DNA of 64,000 nt from Bog-473 sp963753115. Lineage in GTDB: Bacteria > Actinomycetota > Acidimicrobiia > Acidimicrobiales > RAAP-2. The translations under genes and the position numbers were made by a program. Below the pieces are notes generated by a model, which was given only the letters and a program-made list of their open reading frames with translations, did no database searches and was not told the DNA's origin. The stretch spans positions 124,001 through 188,000 of the forward strand of contig CAVWBB010000007.1 in assembly GCA_963753115.1 (NCBI GenBank). The letters are read 5' to 3'. Of this stretch, positions 17,984 to 27,437 are shown one piece after another (position 1 is the first letter of the stretch; every line of letters starts with the position of its first letter).

Positions 17984-18436
17984 CTACTGTTCGCCCGACG
18001 CCCAGTACCCCTCGAGCCCGGCGGCGATGTCCCGGCTGACGAGCTCGATCCGGGGGCCCCTCGGGCTCCGGTGATAGGCCCAGACGGCGCCGCCGTCCGG
18101 GCGGACGCCGGTCGCCTCGGCCACGTAGCCGCGTCTGTTCAAGCGCGCGGCATCCGCGGCGACGTCGTCCGACCAGTACCCGAGGTGGTGGATGCCCGAG
18201 CCCGCCGCAGCCGTCCACAGCGTCCCGGGCACGCTCTTGATGACCTCCATGCGCGGCGTGGTCGTCGAATAGGTGAAGACGAGGTCGAGGGTGATCTCGC
18301 CCTCGGGCAGGACGACGGGCGTGCTGACGGAGAGCGGCGGGCACCACCGATGCCCGAACAGGTCGGAGAGATCGTCCAGAGCTGCCTCGAAGTCGTCGAC
18401 GACGACACCGACGTGGAAGTGGTCGGCGGCGTTCAC
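17984..18436 (-). CDS. VOC (glyoxalase/bleomycin resistance) family protein
   Basis: 150-aa vicinal oxygen chelate protein with the methylmalonyl-CoA epimerase-like arrangement. HFHVGVVVDDFEAALDDL gives the first metal His, IHHLGYWSDDVAADAARLN the second repeat and a His, and GPRIELVSRD a C-terminal Glu. One-domain VOC proteins dimerise to make a metal site. Start is GTG 18436, overlapping the stop of the zinc dehydrogenase (GTGA). Could be an epimerase, lyase or dioxygenase for a pathway intermediate. Confidence 0.85.
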   Translation of the reverse strand: MNAADHFHVGVVVDDFEAALDDLSDLFGHRWCPPLSVSTPVVLPEGEITLDLVFTYSTTTPRMEVIKSVPGTLWTAAAGSGIHHLGYWSDDVAADAARLNRRGYVAEATGVRPDGGAVWAYHRSPRGPRIELVSRDIAAGLEGYWASGEQ

Positions 18437-19371
18437 GACGGCTCGATCACGACACGGACGGCCCCGCCGGCCCGGTCGGACGCGACCCGGAAGGCCTCCG
18501 CAGAGTCCTCGATCGGAAATCGGTGCGTGATCAACGTGCGGGCGATGTCGGGATCGTCGGCCAGCATGGCCGCGGCGTCCTCCATCTCCCGGCCCCCGTC
18601 ATGGGCGCAGTACCCGAGCGACGGGATGACCCGGGCCTCCTTGTGGAACAGCGGCATCCAGTCCAGCTGCACGGGGCCGAAGTGCACGCCGAGCACGACG
18701 ATCGTGCCGCCGGGTGCGACCAACTCACCACACCGCGCCAGGCTCGCCTCGGATCCGGCCGCCTCGACCACGACGTCGAAGAGCCCGTCGGCATTCACGC
18801 GCGCGCCCAGCCGCTCTCCTGCTTCCTTCTGGTGGGGGTGGCGGGCAGCGAGCGCGACGTCCTCCGCACCGAGCCGGCGCGCGCCGGACACGGCGAGCAA
18901 TCCGAGCGCGCCGGCGCCGACCACCGCGACCCTGGATCCCGGCCCGGTGTGCGCGAGGCGGAGCGCGTGCCAGGAGACCGAAGCCGGCTCCACGATGGAG
19001 GCGTCGCGCACGTCCAAGCCGGGGGGTAGCGGGACCAACCTGGCAGTCGGGGCGCGGAACTGCTCCGCCATCCCGCCGTCGGCGCCGATGCCGAGTGCCC
19101 GCTGGCCGTGCGTCGGGCAGAGGTTGTACGCGCCGCGGCGGCACTGCTCGCACTCCATGCAGCCGTAGATCGCCTCGACCACGACCGCAGTGCCGTCCTC
19201 ACGCACCCCCGCGAGCTCGTGGCCGAGGATGTTTCGGCTCCCGAATCGGATGTAGCTCAGGTCGGAGCCACAGATGCTGGTCGCCCGGATGTCGAGCACC
19301 TCACCGATACCGGGCGGCTCGTCGACGTCGACCACGGCCACGCCACCCTCGATGCTGCGTACTGCCTTCAT
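18433..19371 (-). CDS. Zinc-dependent alcohol dehydrogenase (MDR family)
   Basis: 312-aa medium-chain dehydrogenase. Catalytic zinc ligands are seen in TSICGSDLSYI (Cys) and ILGHELAGVRE (His-Glu). Structural zinc cysteines are CMECEQCRRGAYNLC. The Rossmann loop is VAVVGAGALGLLAV and a second signature is GGTIVVLGVHF. AGGAGG immediately upstream fixes ATG 19371 (MKAVRSIEGG). First gene of the operon; oxidises an alcohol or diol formed by an oxygenase. Divergent from an LLM flavoprotein gene. Confidence 0.92.
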   Translation of the reverse strand: MKAVRSIEGGVAVVDVDEPPGIGEVLDIRATSICGSDLSYIRFGSRNILGHELAGVREDGTAVVVEAIYGCMECEQCRRGAYNLCPTHGQRALGIGADGGMAEQFRAPTARLVPLPPGLDVRDASIVEPASVSWHALRLAHTGPGSRVAVVGAGALGLLAVSGARRLGAEDVALAARHPHQKEAGERLGARVNADGLFDVVVEAAGSEASLARCGELVAPGGTIVVLGVHFGPVQLDWMPLFHKEARVIPSLGYCAHDGGREMEDAAAMLADDPDIARTLITHRFPIEDSAEAFRVASDRAGGAVRVVIEPS

Positions 19372-19505
19372 TGCCCTCCTCGTCGGCCAGCATGCGTGTT
19401 TGTTGCCGGTGGGACAACCATAGATATCCTCTGACTCCGTGTCATGGGGTGCGGTCGCAGCGATCTGCATCCCACTCCCGACAAACGCTGACGAGGAGTC
19501 CGCCG
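19372..19505. promoter_or_regulatory. Divergent promoter region, zinc dehydrogenase / LLM gene
   Basis: 134 nt between divergent genes. It contains the spaced inverted repeat GTTG-N9-CAAC at about 19402-19418 and an AT-richer ATAGATATCC patch. No -35/-10 pair stands out and no operator family was recognised. Confidence 0.3.
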
Positions 19506-20399
19506 GTGTCCACCGCGCTCGAATACTGGGTCTTCCTGCCGCAGATGCGGCTGACCATGGACCAGATGGTGGACCGTGCCCGCGCCGCCGAGGCGGCCGG
19601 CTTCGGCGGCATCGCCTCCATGGACCACCTCGCCCCGCCCCAGGCGGAGGGCTCGCCGATGTTCGAGGCGATGATCACCAGCGCGTGGCTCGCCGGCCGG
19701 ACCGAGCAACTCCATGTCGGATCGCTGGTCCTCTGCGACTCGTTCCGGCATCCCGCCGTGCTGGCGCGTGAGGCCGTCACCCTCGACCACGCCTCCGGAG
19801 GGCGTTTCGAGCTCGGCATCGGCTGGGGGTCGGTCGTCGACGAGATGCGGGCCTTCGGCCTCGGATCGCTCGAGCCCAAAGAGCGGTTGAGCCGGCTCGG
19901 GGAGTCGCTCGCGATCATGAAGGCACTGTGGGCCGGGGAGACGCTCGATTACGAGGGCGAGCATTTCCACCTGCACGGTGCGCAGCAACAGCCGGGGCCC
20001 CTCGGGAAGATTCCGATCGTCATCGGCGGGGCCGGCAAGGGAACGATGCGCTTGGTGGCCGCCCACGCGGACTGGTGGAACGTGCATACCGGCATCGTCG
20101 ACCGGTTGGACGAGATGCGACCGTTCTCGGGGAACGCGCGGTGCTCGCTCCAGGTGCAGGTGGCGTTCGTCCCACCTTCGGGTTCGCGCCAGGAGATCGA
20201 GGCGACGGCCCGCCGGCGTTTCGGGCCGGGCCCGATCGTCGGCACCGGCCCCGAGCTCGTGGATTACTTCGGGTCACTTCGTGCGCGTGGGGTCGAGCGC
20301 GTCTACGTGTGGTTCTGCGACTTCGCCCCACCCGACACGCTGGCGGGCTTCGGTGATGCCGTCATCGGACAGCCCGGGACGTCCGTCGCCTCGCGCTGA
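19506..20399 (+). CDS. LLM class flavin-dependent oxidoreductase (F420- or FMN-dependent)
   Basis: 297-aa luciferase-like TIM-barrel protein. Seen: EYWVFLPQMRLTMDQMVDRA, TEQLHVGSLVLCDSFRHPA, LAREAVTLDHASGGRFELGI, KIPIVIGGAGKGTMRLVA and C-terminal GVERVYVWFCDF. This is the group that includes F420-dependent oxidoreductases as well as FMN monooxygenases; the cofactor cannot be read. GTG 19506 follows GAGGAG. A small hairpin follows the stop, so it is probably monocistronic. Confidence 0.88.
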   Translation: MSTALEYWVFLPQMRLTMDQMVDRARAAEAAGFGGIASMDHLAPPQAEGSPMFEAMITSAWLAGRTEQLHVGSLVLCDSFRHPAVLAREAVTLDHASGGRFELGIGWGSVVDEMRAFGLGSLEPKERLSRLGESLAIMKALWAGETLDYEGEHFHLHGAQQQPGPLGKIPIVIGGAGKGTMRLVAAHADWWNVHTGIVDRLDEMRPFSGNARCSLQVQVAFVPPSGSRQEIEATARRRFGPGPIVGTGPELVDYFGSLRARGVERVYVWFCDFAPPDTLAGFGDAVIGQPGTSVASR

Positions 20400-20406
20400 A
20401 GGAAAC

Positions 20407-20421
20407 GGGTCGGCGCGACCC
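20407..20421 (+). terminator. Short GC hairpin after the LLM gene
   Basis: GGGTCG-GCG-CGACCC, a perfect 6-bp stem with 3-nt loop beginning 8 nt after the stop codon and followed by TTCT. A plausible weak terminator. Confidence 0.45.
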
Positions 20422-20604
20422 TTCTATCGGGGCGGTCACGAAGGGGGGTGGGCGGCGAATTGGTGAATTCCCACTGGCATCCCCGTGAACTGCGGCGACA
20501 TTCCGGAAATTCAGGTCTAGAGTTAGCGTACGGATTGAGAGCGTCGACACGAAGTGTTGCCGCTGTCCCCGGGGCACTCGACAACGATTGCGGGGAAGCG
20601 GAAT

Positions 20605-21654
20605 ATGCCAGCGGCAACCATCGAAACCAAGTCGGCTGATTTTGGCGTTCTCTCGAAACAGGTGCGCGAGGCCGGGTTGCTCGACCGGCGTTTCGGCTAT
20701 TACGGCATCATGATCCCGCTGACCATCGCGGCGTTCGGGGTGGGATTCGCCGGATTGGTCCTTGTCGGGAGCTCATGGTGGGCGCTCGGCATCGCGGCGT
20801 TCCTGGGCCTGGCCTTCACCCAACTCGGCTTCGTCGGACACGACGCCGGCCACCACGAGGTCTTTCGCTCACGACGGTGGAACCGATACCTCGGCCTTGC
20901 GGTCGGCAACGTGCTGATCGGGATGAGCTTCGGCTGGTGGGTCCCGAAGCACAGCGCCCACCACGCGCATCCCAACGAGGTTGGACGTGACCCCGACGTC
21001 GGTGATGGCGGTGTCGCCGTGCCGTCCGCCGATGGGCAACTCCCGGTCGCCAACTGGCCCTCTCGCTTCATGACCAAATGGCAGGCACCGTTGTTCTTCC
21101 CGCTGATGGTGCTGCGCAGCACCGGCATTTACGTGCTGGGGATCCAGCGACTGATCCGCCAACGCGATCGGGCGGCTGTGGTGGAGGGTGCGCTCTTGAG
21201 CCTCCACGCCGCTCTCTACCTGGCCATTGTGTTCTGGGTCCTCTCGCCGTTGAAGGCCGTGGTGTTCATCGTCATTCAGCAGGCGGTGTTCTCCGTGTAT
21301 CTCGGTTGCAGCTTCGCCCCCAACCACAAGGGGATGCCGCTCATCGATCCCGAGCTCAGGATGAGCTTCGTCCGTCGCCAGGTCATCTCCTCGCGCAACG
21401 TTGCCGGAGGCTGGTTCACCAACGTTGCGCTGGGCGGGCTCAATTTCCAAATTGAGCACCACCTCTTCCCGAGCATGCCCCGCCCCAACCTGTCGCGTGC
21501 GCAGAACATCGTCAGGACTTTCTGTCTCGACAACGACCTGACCTACTGCGAGGACAGCCTGACCGGTTCGTACCGCCAGACGATCCGTTACCTGCGGGCG
21601 GGTGCGCTCGCCGCCACCAAGCCGCAGCTCGTCATCGCTCCAGCCGGTCAGTGA
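20605..21654 (+). CDS. Membrane fatty-acid desaturase
   Basis: 349-aa integral membrane desaturase with all three histidine boxes: HDAGHH at 79-84, HSAHH at 116-120 and QIEHH at 282-286. Two pairs of membrane spans are seen around residues 33-75 and 185-235. The Gln in the third box is typical of front-end/linoleoyl-CoA-type desaturases, but there is no N-terminal cytochrome b5 domain. Needs electrons from a ferredoxin or an oxidoreductase not present here. ATG 20605 follows GGGGAAGCGG. It stands alone between two intergenic gaps. Confidence 0.92.
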   Translation: MPAATIETKSADFGVLSKQVREAGLLDRRFGYYGIMIPLTIAAFGVGFAGLVLVGSSWWALGIAAFLGLAFTQLGFVGHDAGHHEVFRSRRWNRYLGLAVGNVLIGMSFGWWVPKHSAHHAHPNEVGRDPDVGDGGVAVPSADGQLPVANWPSRFMTKWQAPLFFPLMVLRSTGIYVLGIQRLIRQRDRAAVVEGALLSLHAALYLAIVFWVLSPLKAVVFIVIQQAVFSVYLGCSFAPNHKGMPLIDPELRMSFVRRQVISSRNVAGGWFTNVALGGLNFQIEHHLFPSMPRPNLSRAQNIVRTFCLDNDLTYCEDSLTGSYRQTIRYLRAGALAATKPQLVIAPAGQ

Positions 21655-21859
21655 CACCCTGAAAAGAGCACACCGTGCCGTGGGCGGCGGGGTGGCGGCG
21701 CCGTGACCTGCCGTGCCACCCGGCACCCGGCACCACGGCAACCGGTCGAGCGACAGCATCTCTTCGAGCCCGGACGTCAGGAGAAGGGCGGCTGTGCTCA
21801 GTTCCATGTCCCGAGCATGTCGTTGACGCATCTCGGCACGTGATGCTAAGCAGTTGGAC

Positions 21860-21884
21860 AGCATATGCTGAGCGTCTGCTCAGC
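21860..21884. promoter_or_regulatory. Overlapping palindromes upstream of the P450-SDR-TetR operon (candidate operator)
   Basis: AGCATATGCT (21860-21869) is a perfect 10-bp palindrome. GCTGAGC-GTCT-GCTCAGC (21867-21884) is a perfect 7-bp inverted repeat that overlaps it by 3 bp. They lie 21-45 nt before the P450 start. The third gene of the operon is a TetR regulator, whose operators usually look like this, so autorepression is likely. The rest of the gap 21655-21904 shows nothing recognisable. Confidence 0.6.
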
Positions 21885-21904
21885 TACGGGACGGGAGCTG
21901 CTCC

Positions 21905-23188
21905 ATGACGGACTACGACTCGGTGGACTTCTTTGCCGATGCCTCCTTGCTGGAGGACCCCTATCCGTACTTCGACCATCTGCGGTCGAAGTGCCCGGTC
22001 CTGGCCACGCCGCACCACGGTGTCGTGGCCGTCTCGGGCTACGAGGAGGCGTCCGAGGTCTACCTCAACCCCGACGAGTTCTCGTCGTGCAATTCGGTCA
22101 TCGGCCCGTTTGCCGCCTTCCCCGTCCCGCTCGAGGGCGACGACGTCGGGGAGATCATCGACACCTACCGCGACCAGCTGCCGATGTTCGAGCACATGGT
22201 CACCATGGACCAGCCCATGCACACACGAGAACGCTCCCTCATCATGCGGCTGTTGACGCCGAAACGCCTGCGGGAGAACGAGGCGTTCATGCGGGGACTG
22301 GCCGATCGGCAGATCGACGAGTTCGTCGCTCGGGGTGAGTGTGAGTTCATCAGTGCGTACTCGCAGCCGTTCGCCATGCTCGTGGTCGCCGATGTCCTCG
22401 GTGTGCCCGAGGAGGACCATGAGCGGTTCCGCTCCGGGTTCGGACTCAGTACGGGACCGGGACCCATCGGAAAGGAGGGGGAAGGCATGGGTGCCAACGC
22501 CCTCGGGTGGCTGGACGGTGAGTTCGCCCGCTACATCGAGGACAGGCGACGCGAGCCCCGAGGCGACGTCCTCACCGATTTGGCTCTCGCCACCTACCCC
22601 GACGGGTCGACACCCGATGTGACATCTGTCGTGCGCACGTCGACGTTCCTGTTCGCGGCCGGACAGGAAACGACCGCCCGCCTCCTGGCGGTTGCGCTGA
22701 AGTATCTGTGCGAGTACCCGGAGCTCCAGGACGAGCTGCGCGCGCACAACGACCGGATCCCAGGGTTCATTGAGGAGGCATTGCGCATCGAGAGCCCGGT
22801 CAAGGCAGATTTTCGCTTGGCCCGGCGGAACACGACCGTGGCCGGGGTGGACATCGCCGCCGGCACCCCCGTCATGTTGCTCAATGGGGCGGCAAACCGC
22901 GACCCCCGGCTGTTCGAGTGTCCGGACGAGTTCCGGGTCGACCGCCCCAATGCCAAGGTGCACCTGGCCTTCGGACGCGGTCCGCACGCCTGTCCGGGAG
23001 GGCCACTGGCACGAGTCGAAGGGCGAGTGAGCGTCGAACGAATCCTCGACCGCATGCGCGACATCAGGCTCTCCGAGGAACATCACGGTCCACCGTCGGA
23101 TCGTCGCTACGACTACGAGCCGACCTGGATACTGCGCGGCTTGCACAAGTTGCACATTGAGTTCACCCCCGCCGAGGCGTCGGCATGA
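21905..23188 (+). CDS. Cytochrome P450
   Basis: 427-aa soluble P450. I-helix FLFAAGQETTARLLAV, K-helix EEALRIE (ExxR), meander RDPRLFECPDEFRVDRPN, and heme loop LAFGRGPHACPGGPLARVE with Cys363. It is clearly related to the P450 at 29.1-30.4 kb (DPYPYFDHLR, LLTPKRLRENE, EEHHGPPSDRR and other stretches). The ATG is preceded by GGGAG. Its stop overlaps the SDR start (ATGA), so hydroxylation is probably followed by oxidation of the alcohol by that SDR. Confidence 0.95.
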   Translation: MTDYDSVDFFADASLLEDPYPYFDHLRSKCPVLATPHHGVVAVSGYEEASEVYLNPDEFSSCNSVIGPFAAFPVPLEGDDVGEIIDTYRDQLPMFEHMVTMDQPMHTRERSLIMRLLTPKRLRENEAFMRGLADRQIDEFVARGECEFISAYSQPFAMLVVADVLGVPEEDHERFRSGFGLSTGPGPIGKEGEGMGANALGWLDGEFARYIEDRRREPRGDVLTDLALATYPDGSTPDVTSVVRTSTFLFAAGQETTARLLAVALKYLCEYPELQDELRAHNDRIPGFIEEALRIESPVKADFRLARRNTTVAGVDIAAGTPVMLLNGAANRDPRLFECPDEFRVDRPNAKVHLAFGRGPHACPGGPLARVEGRVSVERILDRMRDIRLSEEHHGPPSDRRYDYEPTWILRGLHKLHIEFTPAEASA

Positions 23189-23931
23189 GCGGCCGGGTTG
23201 CTGTCGTGACAGGGGCCTCCTCGGGCATCGGCCTGGGGGTCGCTCGTCGGCTCGCCGACGACGGCCACGCGGTGGCTCTGCTCGACCAAGACGGTGAAGG
23301 CGTCCGACAGGCCACCGCAGATCTTGAGGCCCTGGGCAAGCGCGTCGCGGGCCATCAGGTCGACGTGGCCGACCGTGGCGCCCTCGAACGGGTCTACACG
23401 TCGGTGCGAGACGAACTTGGGCCGGTGACCATCGTCGTCACGAGTGCCGGCATTGAGGCCTTCGACCCGGTGCTCGACATCACACCCGAGAAATGGGACC
23501 GTCTCATTGCAGTGAACCTCACCGGAACGTTCACCTGCCTGCAGCTGGCCGTGGCGGACATGGTGGCTGCCGGGTGGGGCCGCATCGTCACCATCTCGTC
23601 GTCGAGTGCGCAGTCGGGCGCGCCGAACATGGCGCACTATGTGGCGTCCAAAGGGGGCGTGATCGGCCTGACCAAGGCGTTTGCACGCGAACTGGCGCGT
23701 CATGGCATTACGGCGAACACCATTCCTCCCACCATCGTCGACACGCCGATGGCCCGGAAGGGGGAGGCGCACGGCGACGTGCCCCCGGTCGAGACCATGG
23801 CGAAGATGGTGCCGCTGGGTCGTGCGGGCACCCCCGAGGACATCGCCTCAGCGTGTTCCTATCTGTGCTCCGAGGAGGCCGGGTACATCACGGGGCAGAT
23901 CATCGGCGTCAATGGAGGGATGTACATCTGA
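23185..23931 (+). CDS. Short-chain dehydrogenase/reductase (SDR)
   Basis: 248-aa classical SDR. Cofactor loop TGASSGIGLG, active-site SSSS and YVASK (Tyr/Lys), C-terminal YITGQIIGVNGGMYI. Oddity: the conserved NNAG motif reads TSAG, so the catalytic-tetrad-associated Asn region is altered. It is a paralogue of the SDR at 32.8-33.6 kb (shared ITPEKW, VNLTGTF, AAGWGRIV, TIPPT/TIPPG stretches), just as its P450 neighbour is a paralogue of the P450 there. Probably oxidises the P450 product. Confidence 0.92.
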   Translation: MSGRVAVVTGASSGIGLGVARRLADDGHAVALLDQDGEGVRQATADLEALGKRVAGHQVDVADRGALERVYTSVRDELGPVTIVVTSAGIEAFDPVLDITPEKWDRLIAVNLTGTFTCLQLAVADMVAAGWGRIVTISSSSAQSGAPNMAHYVASKGGVIGLTKAFARELARHGITANTIPPTIVDTPMARKGEAHGDVPPVETMAKMVPLGRAGTPEDIASACSYLCSEEAGYITGQIIGVNGGMYI

Positions 23932-23957
23932 GCACGGGCGCAGGTGTCAACGGAAAC

Positions 23958-24563
23958 GTGAAGGACCCCGCGTCGAAGAGCCCCCGTCGCATCGGCACGG
24001 AGAGCTCCAAGACACGGGCAGCCCTCCTCGATGCGGCGGAGCGTCTCATGCTCGACGAGGGCTACGCGGCCGTGACCTCGCGACACGTCGCCGCCGAGGC
24101 CGGGCTGAAGCCCCAGTTGGTGCACTACTACTTCCGCACCATGGACGACCTCTTCCTGGCCCTGTTCCGCCGGCGGACCGAACAGGGATTTGAGCGTCGC
24201 GCCAAGGCGTTCCTGTCGGATCAGCCGCTCTGGTCGTTCTGGGAGCTCAGTCGCGAACCTCGGGGCACGGCGCTCACCATGGAATTCGTCGCCCTGGGGA
24301 AACATCGCAGGGCCATTCGAGCCGAGATGATGTCGTCAGCGGAGCGATTTCGCTCCGATCAGCTCCGCGCCATCGGTTCGGTGTTCGAGCGCTATGAGAT
24401 CGACCAGGAGCGCTACCCACCGATGGTCTGCACCGTGCTCATGACCGCCATCTCCCAGTTCCTCGTGATCGAAGAGGAGATGCTGGGGATGTCCACGGGG
24501 CACGCGGAGACGGTCGCCTTCGTGGAGGAGTTCCTCACCCTCGTCGAGGGGCCGCGCCGCTGA
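23958..24563 (+). CDS. TetR family transcriptional regulator
   Basis: 201-aa TetR regulator. DNA-binding domain SKTRAALLDAAERLMLDEGY then VTSRHVAAEAGLKPQLVHYY (recognition helix). The C-terminal ligand domain has EFVALGKHRRAIRAEM. Start GTG 23958 has only a weak GGAAA upstream. Third gene of the P450-SDR-TetR operon and the probable ligand-responsive repressor acting on the palindromes at 21860-21884. Confidence 0.88.
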   Translation: MKDPASKSPRRIGTESSKTRAALLDAAERLMLDEGYAAVTSRHVAAEAGLKPQLVHYYFRTMDDLFLALFRRRTEQGFERRAKAFLSDQPLWSFWELSREPRGTALTMEFVALGKHRRAIRAEMMSSAERFRSDQLRAIGSVFERYEIDQERYPPMVCTVLMTAISQFLVIEEEMLGMSTGHAETVAFVEEFLTLVEGPRR

Positions 24564-24596
24564 ATTGTCGATGCCGACGGTGCCTCAACCCCCGCA

Positions 24597-26123
24597 CTAG
24601 GGAGCGGCGCTGCAGCGCGTCCCCTTGGCCGGCACGATGTCGTGCAGGAAGTAGGACGTCACCACGTTCTGCATGCAGGCGTTCGCCGACCCGTTGAGCA
24701 GCCAGGTGTGCCCGTAGCCGACGTACGTGACCAGCCGCCCGCCGACGGCGGCGGCGAGCCGTGGCGCGATCACGTACGGGGTGTTGGGGTCGTAGACGTT
24801 CCCGATGACGAGCGGTGTCGGCACGCCGTTCGGTGAGAGATGGGCGATCGGCTGAGGCGAACTGGGCCAACCCGGACACGCGATCAGATTGTTGGCGACG
24901 GCCTCGGCGCCGCCGAGAGGGTCGCGCACCGCCAGTGATCGGGCCAACGCTGCGGTCGCACCGGCGCTGGGATGGCTGGCGGCATCACTGCAGGTGATCG
25001 TCCAGAGCGGGCCGACGAGCGACGCACCGCTCAGGTCGTCCTCCAATCCCAGCGCCACCGACCGGAGCGGGGCACCGTTGCCCGCCGCAGCCGCCGCGAC
25101 GGCGGGAAGGAACCCAGGCGTGAAGTTCGGGGCGGAGAGATACAGCAGGGTCGCCGTGGAGAGGTCTCCTGCGGTCACGGGCAACGTGTCGCCGCCACCC
25201 GGCGCCGGCAGCGGTGACCCCAGCAACTTCTGCTGGAGATTCCGGTAGAAGCCGACCGGGTCCGCCCCCAACGGGCAGCCGGGCGTCGCCGTGCAGCCGG
25301 TCAGCGCGTGGGTGAGAGCAGCTTCTATGGCGGGAGCCTCGGCGGTGGCAGCGGCCGGGAGACTCAGGTTGGCGTCGACCGCGCCATCGAGCACCATGGA
25401 GCGGACGTGGCTCGGGAAGAGGTGCGCGTAGACCGAACCCAGTGACGTGCCGTAGGACATGCCGTAGTAGTCGATCCGTGGCGCGCCGAGTGCAAGGCGC
25501 AGCTGCTCCATGTCACGGGCCGACGTCGTCGTGTTCACGGTCGGAAACAACGACGGCGCGGCGGCCTGGCACGAGTGCGCCAGGCCGGCAAATGTCTGCG
25601 TGGCGCCGGCAGTCCCGGCAATCGCGCTGCTCGCTGCGGCCGCGGAGGGCCCGCAGAGCAGCGGCTCGCTCGACCCGGTGCCGCGCTCGTCGAAGCTCAC
25701 GAGGGTGAACTGGTCCTTGACGGCCTCGGGCACCAGTGAGGCCAGGATCGGCAGAATCAGAACGCCGCTCTCCCCCGGTCCACCGGGATTGAAGATGATG
25801 ACGCCCTTGCTCTGCGCGACGGGCCGCTCCATGACTGACAGCTGGACCGAGCCCCGGGATGGGTGCTGGTAGTCCAGCGGCACCGCCAACGTGCCGCACT
25901 GGAAACCAGAGACCTTGGGGCACGACGACCAGGCGATGTGGGTGCTGGGCGCACCCGCAGCGGCGGCCGAAGCGCCAGAGACGAGTGACAGGGCGAGCAA
26001 CATGCCGGCGCCGGCCAGGGACCGGATCCGTCCCTCCCGGTGCTTTCTACCGCTCGCCAGCGAGAGCCCCACGACCTTCCCCAACCCCCTGAGCCACGAC
26101 GACCCGAACGCTCCCAGAACCAC
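24597..26123 (-). CDS. Secreted alpha/beta hydrolase, tripeptidyl-aminopeptidase (SlpD/TAP) type
   Basis: 508-aa exported hydrolase. A basic start, hydrophobic core (AGMLLALSLVSGA, about 39-51) and ASAAAAGA give a signal peptide. Oxyanion loop NPGGPG at 112-117, nucleophile elbow GMSYG with Ser223, and a C-terminal TAP-like domain with YDPNTPYVIAPRL and a GYGHTWLL histidine. Resembles Streptomyces SlpD/SlpE and tripeptidyl aminopeptidases, which remove N-terminal peptides outside the cell; related enzymes act as esterases. The exact start is uncertain; an internal GTG near residue 17 is an alternative. Stands alone, divergent from the thiolase gene. Confidence 0.85.
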   Translation of the reverse strand: MVLGAFGSSWLRGLGKVVGLSLASGRKHREGRIRSLAGAGMLLALSLVSGASAAAAGAPSTHIAWSSCPKVSGFQCGTLAVPLDYQHPSRGSVQLSVMERPVAQSKGVIIFNPGGPGESGVLILPILASLVPEAVKDQFTLVSFDERGTGSSEPLLCGPSAAAASSAIAGTAGATQTFAGLAHSCQAAAPSLFPTVNTTTSARDMEQLRLALGAPRIDYYGMSYGTSLGSVYAHLFPSHVRSMVLDGAVDANLSLPAAATAEAPAIEAALTHALTGCTATPGCPLGADPVGFYRNLQQKLLGSPLPAPGGGDTLPVTAGDLSTATLLYLSAPNFTPGFLPAVAAAAAGNGAPLRSVALGLEDDLSGASLVGPLWTITCSDAASHPSAGATAALARSLAVRDPLGGAEAVANNLIACPGWPSSPQPIAHLSPNGVPTPLVIGNVYDPNTPYVIAPRLAAAVGGRLVTYVGYGHTWLLNGSANACMQNVVTSYFLHDIVPAKGTRCSAAP

Positions 26124-26266
26124 GACGACCCGGGCGTCGTCCGCCCGTACCCTTGCGGGTGCGCAGGCTAGCCCGGCTTCTTCGGGTCATCGGGGCAGGT
26201 GCCGCTCTCGTCGCCCCCGCGGGCCTCTCCCTGACCACCGCGGCGCGGGTGCGAGAGTATGCCCCA

Positions 26267-27437
26267 GTGCGTCCCTCACCACACCCCTTCGCCGGCGTCG
26301 CCATCGCCGGCGTCCACAACACGGTCCAGGCGCGCGCACTTCCCGATCACGACTCGGTGTCGATCGCGCTGGTGGGAGCGCTCGGCGCACTGGGCGACGC
26401 CGGAATTTTGCCGCACGAGGTCGACGGCGTCGTCGGGACGGACTGCGCGCAGATCGCGCTCGAGCTCGGCCTCGGACCGTGCACGAGGCGCCCCAGCTCC
26501 ATGGGGATCCCCGCGCTGCTCGATGCCGCAGCGCTGATCGTCACCGGGCAGTGCAACGTGGTGTTGATCGCCGCTGGTGGCGCCGGCGTCCATTCGGACC
26601 GCGCCGCGACCGCGCCCTGGACCCGGCCCGCGAACGAGCTCGTCGTGGGCTATGGGATGTTCACCGCAGCGGAGTTCGCGCTCGATGGCGCGTCGCCACA
26701 TGCTCACCTACGGGACCACACCCGACCAGATGGCGGCGGCGGCGGCCGTGATCCGCACCAACGGACACGACAACCCCGCTGCGGTCTACGCCGGGCGCGG
26801 GCCGTTCTCGCCCGAGGACATCCTGGCCTCGCGCATGGTGGCGGACCCCTTCCATCTCCTCGACTGCGCCACCACGTCAGAGGGTGGCTGCGCCATCGTC
26901 CTGGTGAAGGCGGAGCGGGCGGTCGACGCCGCGGCACCGGTCTGGATCCACGGCGGCGCCAGCGACTCGTTCGGCCCCGCCTACGTCGTCGCACCGGTGT
27001 GGGACTTCCAGCCCCGCGCCGACTCCACGCCGTTCGGGCTCGTCGGCGCCCGGGCGGCCCGGGCCGCCTTCGCCATGGCAGGCCTCGCGCCAAGCGATGT
27101 CGACGTGGCAGAGCTCTACGACCCGTTCTCGTTCGAGATCATCCGGCAACTCGAGGCATTCGGCTTCTGCCCGCCCGGAGAAGGGGGGCCGTTCGTCGAG
27201 GACGGCAACATCGCACCGGGAGGACGGCTTCCGGTCACCACGGACGGCGGGACCATGTCCTTCAGCCATCCGGGCATCAACGCCCAGCAGCTCCAGCGGG
27301 TCATCAGAGCCACCGAGCAGCTCCGGGGCTCGTGCGCCACCAACCAGGTCGACGGCGCCCAGGTCGCCCTCTGCTCCAACGGCGGCTCGGGTGCCCTCTT
27401 CTGCGACGTCCTGCTCCTGGGACGCGAGCGGCCATGA
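26267..27437 (+). CDS. Thiolase-like (lipid-transfer protein/Ltp2-type) protein, frameshifted
   Basis: About 389 aa after repair. N-terminal half FAGVAIAGVHNTVQARALPD, GIPALLDAAALIVTGQCNVV; the frame breaks near 26693, where dropping one base gives EFALMARRHMLTYGTTPDQ; C-terminal half VAELYDPFSFEIIRQLEAFG, FSHPGINAQQLQRVIRATEQ, NGGSGALFCDVLLL. The pattern is that of thiolase-fold proteins paired with a DUF35 partner; Ltp2, an aldolase of steroid side-chain removal, is the best-known member. The 3n+1 length fits one extra base. GTG 26267 is a best guess; GTG 26249 is also in frame. Its ATGA junction with the DUF35 gene supports a complex. Confidence 0.85.
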
